64,000 bases of DNA, taken from contig CAJMPU010000002.1 of assembly GCA_905215505.1 (NCBI GenBank), forward strand, positions 1-64,000, in the 5' to 3' direction. The notes beneath the pieces are model-generated. The model ran no database searches. It worked only from the letters and a program-made list of their open reading frames with translations, and had not been told where the DNA came from. Positions within the stretch are counted from its first letter, which is position 1, and each line of letters begins with the position of its first letter. Position numbers and translations under genes: made by a program. Positions 34,464-42,391 of this stretch are shown piece by piece. This DNA is from an uncultured bacterium (GTDB lineage: Bacteria; Actinomycetota; Coriobacteriia; Coriobacteriales; Coriobacteriaceae).

Positions 34464-34536
34464 TTTCAAAGCAGGGGCGCGTCCGTGGTTACCACATTGC
34501 AGCAAACCATACAGCGAATACGCCCCTGCTTTGAAA
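34464..34536. repeat. Inverted repeat with perfect 16-bp arms after the EamA gene
   Basis: TTTCAAAGCAGGGGCG (34464-34479) and its exact complement at 34521-34536; the 41-base spacer holds a smaller GTGGT/ACCAC palindrome. Starts 15 bases after the EamA stop codon. Confidence 0.7.
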
Positions 34537-34553
34537 TGCTACCTGCGTATATG

Positions 34554-34577
34554 AATAATCCCCAGATGGGGATTATT
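34554..34577. terminator. Hairpin between the EamA and Kup genes
   Basis: AATAATCCCC (34554-34563) and GGGGATTATT (34568-34577), loop of 4, followed by GTCT. Possible terminator or attenuator; no convincing c-di-AMP or other riboswitch was seen before kup. Confidence 0.5.
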
Positions 34578-34676
34578 GTCTAAAACATCCCGATGTGCCA
34601 AACTGCTCTTATATGTATAAAGATGGCATAAAGGTCCACTGCTCTTTGCAGAGGCCAGATGTCTAAGGGAGTCCAC

Positions 34677-36908
34677 GTGGCACACAACAAGCTGGAGGCA
34701 AGCCTCCAAGGCCAGCACGGGCAGGGCGGGCATGGAGCCATCCCCCTTTCCGCTGGCATGCTGCTCGTAACGCTCGGCGTCGTCTATGGCGACATCGGCA
34801 CGAGCCCCATGTACACCATGAAATCAATCGTCGCCAACAACGGCGGCATCGGTACCGTCAGCGAGGACATGATCCTGGGCGCGCTTTCGCTCGTCATCTG
34901 GACCATGACGCTCGTGACCACGGTCAAGTACGTGGTAATCGCCATGAAGGCCGACAACCACAACGAAGGCGGCATCTTCGCCCTGTTCAGTCTCGTGCGC
35001 AAGGTGGCGCCATGGCTGATTCTCCCCGCCATGATCGGCGGCGCGGCGCTGCTCGCCGACGGCATCCTCACCCCCGCGGTCACGGTCACCACAGCCATTG
35101 AGGGCCTGCGTACCATCGAGTGGGGCCACGCGCTATTGGGTGACGGTCAGACCAATGTGATTATCATCACCATCATCATTATCTGCGGGCTGTTTGCCAT
35201 GCAGCGCGCCGGCACCTCGTCAATCGGCAAGCTCTTCGGCCCGCTCATGACACTATGGTTCCTGTTCTTGGCAAGCGCCGGCCTATTCAACATGCTCGGC
35301 AACCTGTCCATCCTACGCGCGCTCAACCCCAGCCGCGGCATCATGTTCCTGTTCTCGCCCATCAACCACTCGGGCATCATGGTGCTCGGCTTCGTCTTCC
35401 TGTCGACGACCGGTGCCGAGGCGCTCTACTCGGACATGGGCCACGTGGGCAAGGCCAACATCTACGCATCCTGGCCGTTTGTTAAGGCGGCCCTTATCCT
35501 CAACTATCTGGGCCAGGGAGCTTGGCTGCTCGCCAATAACTCCAACCCCCAGATGCTCGCGATGGATATCGTCAACCCGTTTTATATGATGCTTCCCGAG
35601 CCCCTGCGCCCCTTTGCCATCGTGCTTTCGGCCGTGGCGGCCATCATCGCCTCGCAGGCGCTCATCACCGGCTCGTTCTCGCTGGTATCCGAGGCAACGC
35701 GCCTCAACCTTATGCCGCACCTGCGCATCCACTACCCCAGCGACACCAAGGGTCAGCTCTATATTCCACTCGTCAACAACATCATGTGGGTCGGCTGCAT
35801 TTTCATCGTGCTGCTGTTCCAGAACTCCGAGCGCATGGAGAGCGCCTATGGCCTCGCCATTACCGTGACCATGCTCATGACCACGACGCTTTTGACGAGC
35901 TATATCGCCGGCATTCTTAAGCACAAGCTGGGCGCCTGCGTCTTCGCCCTGCTCTTCGGCGCCATTGAGCTGTGCTTCTTCGCCTCGTGCCTCACCATGT
36001 TCTTTGACGGCGGTTACGTCATGATCTTCTTGGCCTCGCTGCTGTTTGGCCTTATGTACGTGTGGCGCCGCGGCACCGCCATCGAGCGCACGCAAACGAT
36101 CCTGCTGCCCGTCTCCAAGTACATCGATCAGCTCAACCGTCTGCGCAACGACGAGACCTATCCCGTGCTCGCTGACAACCTGGTGTTCCTCACCAACAGC
36201 CCCGATCCGCTCACACTCGACCGCGACGTGCTCTATTCCATCCTGGATAAGCATCCCAAGCGCGCCAAGGCATACTGGTTCATCAACGTACACGTTACCG
36301 ATGAGCCCTATACGCACGAGTATTCCGTCGAGACCTTTGGCACGGACTTTTTGTTCCGCGTACGCCTGGACCTGGGCTTTAAGGTCAACCAGCGCATCAA
36401 CGCCTATCTGCGTCAGATTGTTGGAGACTTGATGGCATCGGGCGAGCTGCCGCCGCAACATCACACCTACTCCATCTACGAGACCCGCGGCAACGTGGGT
36501 GACTTCCGCTTTTGCATGCTGCGCAAGATGCTTGCCCCCGAAACGGACATCAACCGCAACGACCACCGCGTGATGGCCATCAAGTACGCCGTCCGCCGCG
36601 CCTGCGGAAGCCCGGCACGCTGGTACGGTCTTGAGAACTCGGCCATCATCATCGAGTACGTGCCGCTGTTTGCCCGTATGCGTCCGGCCGTTAAGCTCGT
36701 GCGCACCCAGGTGCCGCTCGAGGTTCAGATCGAAGAGGCCGAGGAAATGGAGGTCGACATCTTCTCGGACGACTTGGTCAACGGCAACGAAGCCGGCAAG
36801 AGCATGAACGTCGATCCCACCGAGCTGCTCGAGAGCGTCGCCGATATGCCCGAACAGCAACAGCTCGACGGCCTCGAGAACGAACAACTCAACGACGCCA
36901 ACTTCTAG
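34677..36908 (+). CDS. kup: KUP-family potassium uptake protein
   Basis: 743 residues from GTG 34677, chosen for AAGGGAG 5 bases upstream; ATG 34659 has none. About twelve membrane helices: LLVTLGVVYGDIGTSPMYTMKSI is the family signature of helix 1, and GALSLVIWTMTLVTTVKYVVIAM and LLADGILTPAVTVTTAIEGL are also diagnostic. After about residue 460 a cytoplasmic domain follows (FLTNSPDPLTLDRDVLYSILDKHPKRAKAYWFINVHVTDEP). The acidic C-terminal 60 residues look lineage-specific. Imports K+ by proton symport. Confidence 0.93.
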   Translation: MAHNKLEASLQGQHGQGGHGAIPLSAGMLLVTLGVVYGDIGTSPMYTMKSIVANNGGIGTVSEDMILGALSLVIWTMTLVTTVKYVVIAMKADNHNEGGIFALFSLVRKVAPWLILPAMIGGAALLADGILTPAVTVTTAIEGLRTIEWGHALLGDGQTNVIIITIIIICGLFAMQRAGTSSIGKLFGPLMTLWFLFLASAGLFNMLGNLSILRALNPSRGIMFLFSPINHSGIMVLGFVFLSTTGAEALYSDMGHVGKANIYASWPFVKAALILNYLGQGAWLLANNSNPQMLAMDIVNPFYMMLPEPLRPFAIVLSAVAAIIASQALITGSFSLVSEATRLNLMPHLRIHYPSDTKGQLYIPLVNNIMWVGCIFIVLLFQNSERMESAYGLAITVTMLMTTTLLTSYIAGILKHKLGACVFALLFGAIELCFFASCLTMFFDGGYVMIFLASLLFGLMYVWRRGTAIERTQTILLPVSKYIDQLNRLRNDETYPVLADNLVFLTNSPDPLTLDRDVLYSILDKHPKRAKAYWFINVHVTDEPYTHEYSVETFGTDFLFRVRLDLGFKVNQRINAYLRQIVGDLMASGELPPQHHTYSIYETRGNVGDFRFCMLRKMLAPETDINRNDHRVMAIKYAVRRACGSPARWYGLENSAIIIEYVPLFARMRPAVKLVRTQVPLEVQIEEAEEMEVDIFSDDLVNGNEAGKSMNVDPTELLESVADMPEQQQLDGLENEQLNDANF

Positions 36909-36928
36909 CGACGCCACAAATCAACGAC

Positions 36929-36967
36929 AGCGGCCCTGCACCTCACGAGAGACGCAGGGCCGCTTTG
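36929..36967 (+). terminator. Terminator after kup
   Basis: AGCGGCCCTGC (36929-36939) pairs with GCAGGGCCGCT (36954-36964), followed by TTTGT. Also lies just after the stop of the convergent bile salt hydrolase gene. Confidence 0.8.
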
Positions 36968-36987
36968 TATTGCGGTGAAGCTAACGG

Positions 36988-37953
36988 CTACGAACGACGC
37001 GGCTCGGGAACCACGAGCCTATCGGGGCTCGCGCCCTCGGCATCCATCAGGCTCACGTAGCGAATCGACGGATCCCCATACATCGCGTAGTAATAATTGC
37101 CCGTGCGCGCGCTAAAGCATCCGGTATAGATAGTCTTCTCGAACTTGCCATCGCCCATCCTGGACGCCCCCTCAATCATCACCACGCCCTCGAGTGAACG
37201 GAACATGCGGACGACGTTTTCGGTCTCGCTCTCCTTTTGCGGGTAATTGGCATTGAGGTACGCCGCCTTTACAAAACGGCTCGGCGAATAGCAGTCACCC
37301 GGAATACCGCGCATGCCGGCACCCGCGCCATAGGGCTTGAGCTCGGCACCACGCCATGTCGCCGTCTGCGGAAAATCGCTTGTGGCGGTGATATAGGTGC
37401 GGAGGTTTTCCATGTGCCACGGGAAGGTGGGCTGATTGGCAAGGGTGTCGACCGGATCGTCGTATACATGCAGGCCGTCAGCCATCATCTCGACCACGAT
37501 GCTGCGCTGGCTGTCGCCGATAATCCAATGGAGCAGCGACACGCCCAGCCCCTCTCCGGCAGATTTAGCGACAATCACCGTGTCGCGCAGCACGGCCTCG
37601 ACCTCATCGACCGTCGAGAACGTCGCTGCCACCCACAGGGGAAACTCATAGGCCGCGATATTGTTCTTGCCGTCGACAGGGCCCTCGGCATACTCGGCAT
37701 AGCCGGGAAAGTTGAGCCCCGCCACAGCCAGACCCGCATCGTTACCGCAATCGAAAAACATGGGATAGTTCTTGTAATCGATGCACATACCGATCACCGC
37801 GTGTGCCGCTGTCGCGTCGTCGATAAACGAATACGGAATGTGGAACCCGCGCGGCATCACGCGAACCTGTTGGCCGTAGTCAAAGCTCCAGTCGAGGTTG
37901 CGGCCTAGATACATGTGGCCAGAATTATCGGTAAATCGAATGCTCGTACACAT
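36988..37953 (-). CDS. bsh: Bile salt hydrolase / choloylglycine hydrolase family
   Basis: 321 residues from ATG 37953 (AGGAGG 6 bases upstream). The protein starts MCTS, so removing Met exposes the Cys2 nucleophile. Other catalytic positions of the Ntn-hydrolase family align: Arg18 and Asp21 (GRNLDW), Asn81 (VAGLNFPGYA), Asn173 (NQPTFPWHMENL) and Arg226 (GDCYSPSRFVKAAY). These match the known positions in Clostridium bile salt hydrolase within two residues. Cytoplasmic enzyme that cleaves glycine or taurine from conjugated bile acids; penicillin V acylase activity is the alternative. Single gene, convergent with kup. Confidence 0.9.
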   Translation of the reverse strand: MCTSIRFTDNSGHMYLGRNLDWSFDYGQQVRVMPRGFHIPYSFIDDATAAHAVIGMCIDYKNYPMFFDCGNDAGLAVAGLNFPGYAEYAEGPVDGKNNIAAYEFPLWVAATFSTVDEVEAVLRDTVIVAKSAGEGLGVSLLHWIIGDSQRSIVVEMMADGLHVYDDPVDTLANQPTFPWHMENLRTYITATSDFPQTATWRGAELKPYGAGAGMRGIPGDCYSPSRFVKAAYLNANYPQKESETENVVRMFRSLEGVVMIEGASRMGDGKFEKTIYTGCFSARTGNYYYAMYGDPSIRYVSLMDAEGASPDRLVVPEPRRS

Positions 37954-38110
37954 AGCGCCTCCTAGCTTTACGTTCCTGCTAAGGTTATTGTCACCAAACA
38001 AAAAGGCGCTAAACACAAAAGCCCGGACATGACAACAATGTCACGCCCGGGACAAAAGCACAGGTTCAATCCCCGATCAAATCACTCGACCGGAAATAAC
38101 CGAACAGGTC

Positions 38111-38220
38111 GGTTTAAAGTGTCGAGGTGCCGCAGATTGGCGTGAAAGAGGAGCGCAGCGTACAAACGGTACGTAAGCGACGATTGAACGCCAAGGTGCG
38201 GTGCATCGGCGCTTTAAACC
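38111..38220. repeat. 110-base imperfect palindrome at the end of the deformylase-like gene
   Basis: Ends GGTTTAAAG (38111) and CTTTAAACC (38220). About 33-base arms pair with several G-U or mismatched positions, and the centre pairs again (AGCGCAGCGTAC with GTACGTAAGCG). The stop codon TAA of the deformylase-like gene (38214-38216) is within its right arm. A smaller imperfect hairpin (38021-38051, around CATGACA/TGTCACG) precedes it. The rest of the 260-base gap holds nothing I can assign. Confidence 0.7.
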
Positions 38221-38633
38221 AACTTTCCTAGACAGTGGTCGATCATATGCTGGACCATCTGCGCCTCGAAGCCCACAAAGTCCTGCTTGCGCTCGCGCAT
38301 CTTGCCATCGACGATCTGGTCAAAGGCAACCTTGCACTTGATATAGCGCGTGGACTTGGTGACCTCCTCGTGCGTCAGGCAGCTCTCCTCCATCTTGCTG
38401 GCGCCCAGGCCAAACACCAGACGGGGGTTGTAGAGCACGTGGGGCTCGCCGGCGTCGTCCAGGTAGACGCAGACCTTCTTGGTAACGCCGATCTGGTTGG
38501 CGGCCAAGCAGCCGGCATCATCGAGCGACTTGATGGTATCGATCAGGTCCTGAGCAACCGACTCGTCCTCGACGGTCGCAACCTCGCAACGCTGGGACAG
38601 GATAGCCTCGTCGTGGCAAAGCTCTTTAATCAT
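38214..38633 (-). CDS. Peptide deformylase homologue with changed active-site motif
   Basis: 139 residues from ATG 38633 (GGAGG 5 bases upstream). Deformylase motifs are recognisable: AGCLAANQIGV (motif 1), MEESCLTHEE (motif 2, with the metal-ligand cysteine at about 85) and MVQHMIDHCLG (motif 3). Motif 3 should be HExxH; here it is H129-M-I-D-H133, so both metal-binding histidines stay but the catalytic glutamate is methionine. Motif 2 reads ESCL for EGCL. It may bind metal without normal deformylation, or have another role. Single gene; its stop codon lies in a palindrome. Confidence 0.75.
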   Translation of the reverse strand: MIKELCHDEAILSQRCEVATVEDESVAQDLIDTIKSLDDAGCLAANQIGVTKKVCVYLDDAGEPHVLYNPRLVFGLGASKMEESCLTHEEVTKSTRYIKCKVAFDQIVDGKMRERKQDFVGFEAQMVQHMIDHCLGKLV

Positions 38634-38826
38634 ACGTTCCTCCATAGGGGTCGTTGTAACCGCTTAAGTATACGGTACCCACACATTTTCATGCGATAAA
38701 TACCGTCCGTCTGTTACAAAGCGCCGAACATCAACATGCGAGGAACAGCAAGGTTGTAAAGGCGATATAGTAAATGAGTTCGTGTCAATCGGCCTAAACT
38801 CGGGGCCGAACAAGGAAAGGGTATGC

Positions 38827-40140
38827 ATGGACGAACTTTTTCACGTCAGTGAGCGCAAGTCCACAATCGGGACCGAACTTCGCGCTGGACTGACAACATT
38901 CCTGGCGATGGCCTACATCATCGCCGTCAACCCCGCAGTGCTCTCGGGCGCTGGCATTGATGCGGGAGCGCTCGCCTGCGCCACCTGCCTGGGCGCCGGC
39001 ATCATGACCATCTGCATGGGCATCTTCGCAAACCGCCCGCTCGCCTGCGCTTCAGGCCTGGGCATCAACGCCATGATCGCGGGCATCACCACCACCATGT
39101 GCGGCGGTGACTGGCACGTCGCCATGAGCGTTATCTTCCTCGAGGGTATCGTCATCTTGCTGCTCGTCCTTTGCGGCCTGCGCGAGGCCATCATGGACGC
39201 CATCCCCGTGGTCCTGCGCCACGCCATCTCGGTGGGTCTGGGCCTGTTTATCGCCATGATCGGCCTGTGCGACGCCGGCATCATCACCGCTGGCGCCGGT
39301 ACGCTCGTCGGCCTGGGCGACATCGCCTCCCCCACCTTTATCGTCGGCATCATCTCCATCGTCGTGACGGTTGCCCTGGCTTCCCGCAACGTGCCGGGCT
39401 CGCTGCTCATCGGCATCATCGTCGCCGTTATCGCCGGAATCCCGCTGGGCGTCACCCATGCGCCCGAGGGCCTCATCGCACCGCTCGACTTCTCGACCTT
39501 CGGCGCCCCGTTTGCCAGCACTGCCGACGGCAACCTTGCCATCGTGAAGGTCCTGACCGACCCGATGCTGCTCGTCGTTGCCTTCTCGCTGCTCATGAGC
39601 GACTTCTTCGACACCATGGGCACCGCGATGGCCGTCGCCAAGCAGGGCGAGTTCTTGACCGAGGACGGCAATGTCGAGGACATCCGTCCCATCCTGGTCG
39701 TCGACTCCGTGGCCGCTGCTGCCGGTGGCTTTATGGGCGTCTCCTCCATCACCACCTTCGTCGAGTCCACCTCTGGCGCTGCCGACGGTGGCCGCACGGG
39801 CCTCACCTCCGTCACCACCGGCGTGCTGTTCATTCTCGCCGCGTTCTTCTCCCCCATCGTCACCATCGTTTCCAGCGCCGCCACCTGCGGTGCTCTGGTC
39901 TACGTCGGCTACCTCATGATGAGCGAGGCCTCCGAGATCGACTGGTCCGACGTGTCGCAGGGCTTCCCGGCGTTCATGATTGTCGCCGGCGTGCCCTTCA
40001 CCTACTCCATCTCTGCCGGCATTGGTCTGGGCTTTATCGCCTACGTGGTCGTCGCGCTCTTTAAGGGCGAGGCATCCAAGATCAAGCCGCTCATGTGGAT
40101 CGCAGCCCTTGCCTTCCTCGTCTACTTCTTTGTAGCGTAG
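38827..40140 (+). CDS. NCS2-family purine (adenine/guanine/hypoxanthine) permease
   Basis: 437 residues from ATG 38827 (GGAAAGGG about 7 bases upstream). Typical AzgA/PbuG-type start: MDELFHVSERKSTIGTELRAG, LTTFLAMAYIIAVNPAVLSGAG, then about twelve membrane helices with GLGINAMIA, LLMSDFFDTMGTAMAVAKQGEF and FMGVSSITTFVESTSGAADGGRTGLTSV, the diagnostic purine-permease segment. Proton symport of purine bases. No purine riboswitch was recognised in the 180-base leader. The last 46 bases of this gene were copied downstream together with the surface-protein gene. Confidence 0.9.
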   Translation: MDELFHVSERKSTIGTELRAGLTTFLAMAYIIAVNPAVLSGAGIDAGALACATCLGAGIMTICMGIFANRPLACASGLGINAMIAGITTTMCGGDWHVAMSVIFLEGIVILLLVLCGLREAIMDAIPVVLRHAISVGLGLFIAMIGLCDAGIITAGAGTLVGLGDIASPTFIVGIISIVVTVALASRNVPGSLLIGIIVAVIAGIPLGVTHAPEGLIAPLDFSTFGAPFASTADGNLAIVKVLTDPMLLVVAFSLLMSDFFDTMGTAMAVAKQGEFLTEDGNVEDIRPILVVDSVAAAAGGFMGVSSITTFVESTSGAADGGRTGLTSVTTGVLFILAAFFSPIVTIVSSAATCGALVYVGYLMMSEASEIDWSDVSQGFPAFMIVAGVPFTYSISAGIGLGFIAYVVVALFKGEASKIKPLMWIAALAFLVYFFVA

Positions 40141-40165
40141 GCGCAAGATTCGCAATACCAAACAG

Positions 40166-40207
40166 CAAAGCGCGGAGTCGCATCGAGCGGCTCCGCGCTT
40201 TGCTTTT
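40166..40207 (+). terminator. Terminator after the purine permease gene
   Basis: GCAAAGCGCGGAG (40166-40178) pairs with CTCCGCGCTTTGC (40191-40203), then TTTT. Confidence 0.85.
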
Positions 40208-40347
40208 AAAGCCAGGCGCCACACGGACGCGCGATGTATTGCTTCGCAAGTTTTGGACGTTTTGCTCTCCAAACGGCACTACCGCCGGCTACATCCTGCA
40301 GATATGCTGGGCGTAATCGCATAGGCCCTATGAGGATGGGAGTAACC

Positions 40348-42120
40348 ATGGCCGCCTTGTTCACGACCCCCAAGCGCAATGACAAAACCTCTGGAGCCCA
40401 TTTTGTCGAGCCCGACGTGCGCCGTCGCACGCTGCTCGCACACGGCAGCTGGCGCCGCGTGACACGCCGCATCGTTGTAGGCGCCGTATGCGCGCTCACG
40501 GTAAGTTCGCTGCTCATGCCGAGCGTCTCGCTCGCGGCCGAGTGGGTGGACGTCGGCGGCACCCAATACAACGCCGGCACCGCGGCGGGCGACGCCGCCG
40601 GCACCTGGAGCTGGGACGGCGCCGACGACATGAAGCTCAACGGCTATAACGGCGGCGCGATCGAGGCAGCGGGCAAGCTCAACGTGAGCTACGAGGGCAA
40701 CAACACCGTCACTAACGACAACGGCCGCGGCATCAAGGTTAAGGATGGCGCGAACGAGAACGCCGAGCTTAATATTCAGGGCGACGCGTCCAGCACGCTC
40801 AACGTGACATCTTCTCGTGACGCCATCACTTCCGTCGGCAACATCAACATCGACGGCGCTGGCACTGTCAACGCCACGAGCACCGAGCACGATGCCATCG
40901 ATGCCGGGGGCGATGTCACCATCAAGGGCTCGGGAAACGTTAACGCCACGGGCGATTCGGATGGCATCAGGGCCGACGGCAACATCACGATCGACAACAG
41001 CGGAACCGTCACCGCCAAGGCCACCGAGGATCAGGGTATCGATGCTAACGAGAACCTCATCATAAAGGGCGGCGGCAAGGTAGAGGCAAGCTCTACCAAA
41101 GACAATGCGATTTGGGCCGACGGCAACATCGAGATCTCGGGTGGCAGCCAGGTCAAGGCAAGCTCCGAGGAAGACGCCGCCATCGACGGTAAAAACAGCC
41201 TCACGGTCACGAACGCTTCCCTCAACGCAAGTGGCGTTGGGTATGGCATCTATGTCTACAAGGGCATCACGCTCGATGGCGCGACCGTGACGGTCCGCGC
41301 AAGCTCAGATGGCGGGGAAGCCAGCGCACTCTTCACCGATGAGGACAACATCGTCATCAAGAACGGCTCGACTGTGGATGCGCTCGCAGAAGGCAGGTTC
41401 TCGGTTGCAATCTCCACCAGTAATTTCTACTCCGACGAAGCGGGTGGCCATATCTACATCAGCGACTCCGTTGTCAAGGCCATAGCCCGCTATGCCGAGA
41501 CCGGCGGCGACGGCCCCGACCACTACAGTGGAGACCAAAACGACGAAATCATCCCTGAGTCCGAGGGCCTGAACATCGGCATCTTCGCGCAGACCGAGAA
41601 GGGCATCACGCCCGCGACCATCTCGATCGTCCGCAGCAAGGTCACGGCCGAGGGAGACACGGCGGCTATCTTCGCCCTTGCCATGAGCGCGGACGGCAAG
41701 GCGATCGGCACCATCGAAATCAAGGACGCCATCATCCAGACGCCTGCAGGCGGCAAAGTCATTGACTATCGCAACAAGGAAGAGCTCAGCGACGGCATCG
41801 TCTACGAGGCGGGGCAGACCATTGGCACGGGCGATGCCACGATTGACTCCCCCTATGACGCCGCTGTCGCCAAGAGCACGGTCATCGTGCCTCCCGAGGA
41901 GACCAAGCCCGAGGAAAAGCACGGCAAGACCAAGCCCGAGGGTTCCAAGTCCGAGGGCACGAAGACAACCAAGACCGTTGCAGTTGCAGCCAAGGGAGCC
42001 AAGACCGTCGGCAAGCTCGCGGCAACCGGCGACACCTCGAACGCAGCCATCGTGGCAGCCGCCCTTGCGGGAACAGCCGCCATCGCCGCAGGCGCCCTGG
42101 CGAGTCGCAAACGTTCGTAA
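40348..42120 (+). CDS. LAxTG-anchored beta-helix surface protein, copy 1
   Basis: 590 residues from ATG 40348 (GGGAG 5 bases upstream). A basic N-region is followed by a signal peptide (RRIVVGAVCALTVSSLLMPSVSLA, cut near A-EW). The body repeats rungs of about 21-24 residues such as GNINIDGAGTVNA, GDVTIKGSGNVNA, GNITIDNSGTVTA and NLIIKGGGKVEA, consistent with a right-handed beta-helix. A Lys/Glu/Pro linker leads to the sorting signal KLAATGD, a hydrophobic helix and RKRS. LAxTG is the motif used by class E sortases of high-GC Gram-positives. Probably attached to the cell wall; ligand unknown. Confidence 0.85.
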   Translation: MAALFTTPKRNDKTSGAHFVEPDVRRRTLLAHGSWRRVTRRIVVGAVCALTVSSLLMPSVSLAAEWVDVGGTQYNAGTAAGDAAGTWSWDGADDMKLNGYNGGAIEAAGKLNVSYEGNNTVTNDNGRGIKVKDGANENAELNIQGDASSTLNVTSSRDAITSVGNINIDGAGTVNATSTEHDAIDAGGDVTIKGSGNVNATGDSDGIRADGNITIDNSGTVTAKATEDQGIDANENLIIKGGGKVEASSTKDNAIWADGNIEISGGSQVKASSEEDAAIDGKNSLTVTNASLNASGVGYGIYVYKGITLDGATVTVRASSDGGEASALFTDEDNIVIKNGSTVDALAEGRFSVAISTSNFYSDEAGGHIYISDSVVKAIARYAETGGDGPDHYSGDQNDEIIPESEGLNIGIFAQTEKGITPATISIVRSKVTAEGDTAAIFALAMSADGKAIGTIEIKDAIIQTPAGGKVIDYRNKEELSDGIVYEAGQTIGTGDATIDSPYDAAVAKSTVIVPPEETKPEEKHGKTKPEGSKSEGTKTTKTVAVAAKGAKTVGKLAATGDTSNAAIVAAALAGTAAIAAGALASRKRS

Positions 42121-42141
42121 ACACTTTTTCGCACAGGACGG

Positions 42142-42187
42142 GTGGATCGCAGCCCTTGCCTTCCCCGTCTACTTCTTCGTAGCGTAA
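42142..42187 (+). pseudogene. Duplicated 3' fragment of the purine permease gene
   Basis: 46 bases encoding WIAALAFPVYFFVA and a stop, the same as the permease end WIAALAFLVYFFVA with one change. It lies directly after the first surface protein gene and marks the left junction of the second duplication unit. Too short to be functional. Confidence 0.8.
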
Positions 42188-42213
42188 GGGCAAGGCTGCA
42201 AAAGCTGAACAAT

Positions 42214-42251
42214 AAAGCGCGGAGTCGCCATGCGGCCCCGCGCTTTTCTTT
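42214..42251 (+). terminator. Duplicated terminator
   Basis: AAAGCGCGG/CCGCGCTTT with inner GTCGC/GCGGC pairing and TTTTCTTTT; counterpart of the terminator at 40166, carried along by the duplication. Confidence 0.8.
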
Positions 42252-42391
42252 TAGCGTCGGTCCCTGCGCCGGCGTGCGGCCTATTTCTCCCCCATTTTGG
42301 CCATTTTGCCCTCCAAACGGCACTACCGCCGGCAACATCCAGCAGATACGCTGAACCTAGCCGTATAGGCCCTATGAGAACGGGAGCAACC

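Larger units (their letters stand above)
40095..42141. repeat. Tandem duplication unit 1 (permease 3' end plus surface protein gene)
   Basis: About 2 kb that recurs at 42142-44182. It comprises the last codons of the purine permease gene, the terminator, the leader and the first LAxTG surface protein gene. The join lies at GTGGATCGC (40095 and 42142). Confidence 0.75.

Noticed and set aside
34578..34676. Possible c-di-AMP (ydaO) riboswitch before kup
   Set aside because: The leader is too short after the hairpins and lacks the conserved blocks.
35313..36917. Minus-strand frame inside kup
   Set aside because: Antisense of a clear Kup transporter; His/Val/Glu-rich shadow.
38646..38826. Possible purine riboswitch before the NCS2 permease
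   Set aside because: No recognisable aptamer core or terminator in the leader.
39052..40272. Minus-strand frame inside the purine permease gene
   Set aside because: Antisense of a membrane protein gives a Gly/Asp/His-rich shadow, no motif.
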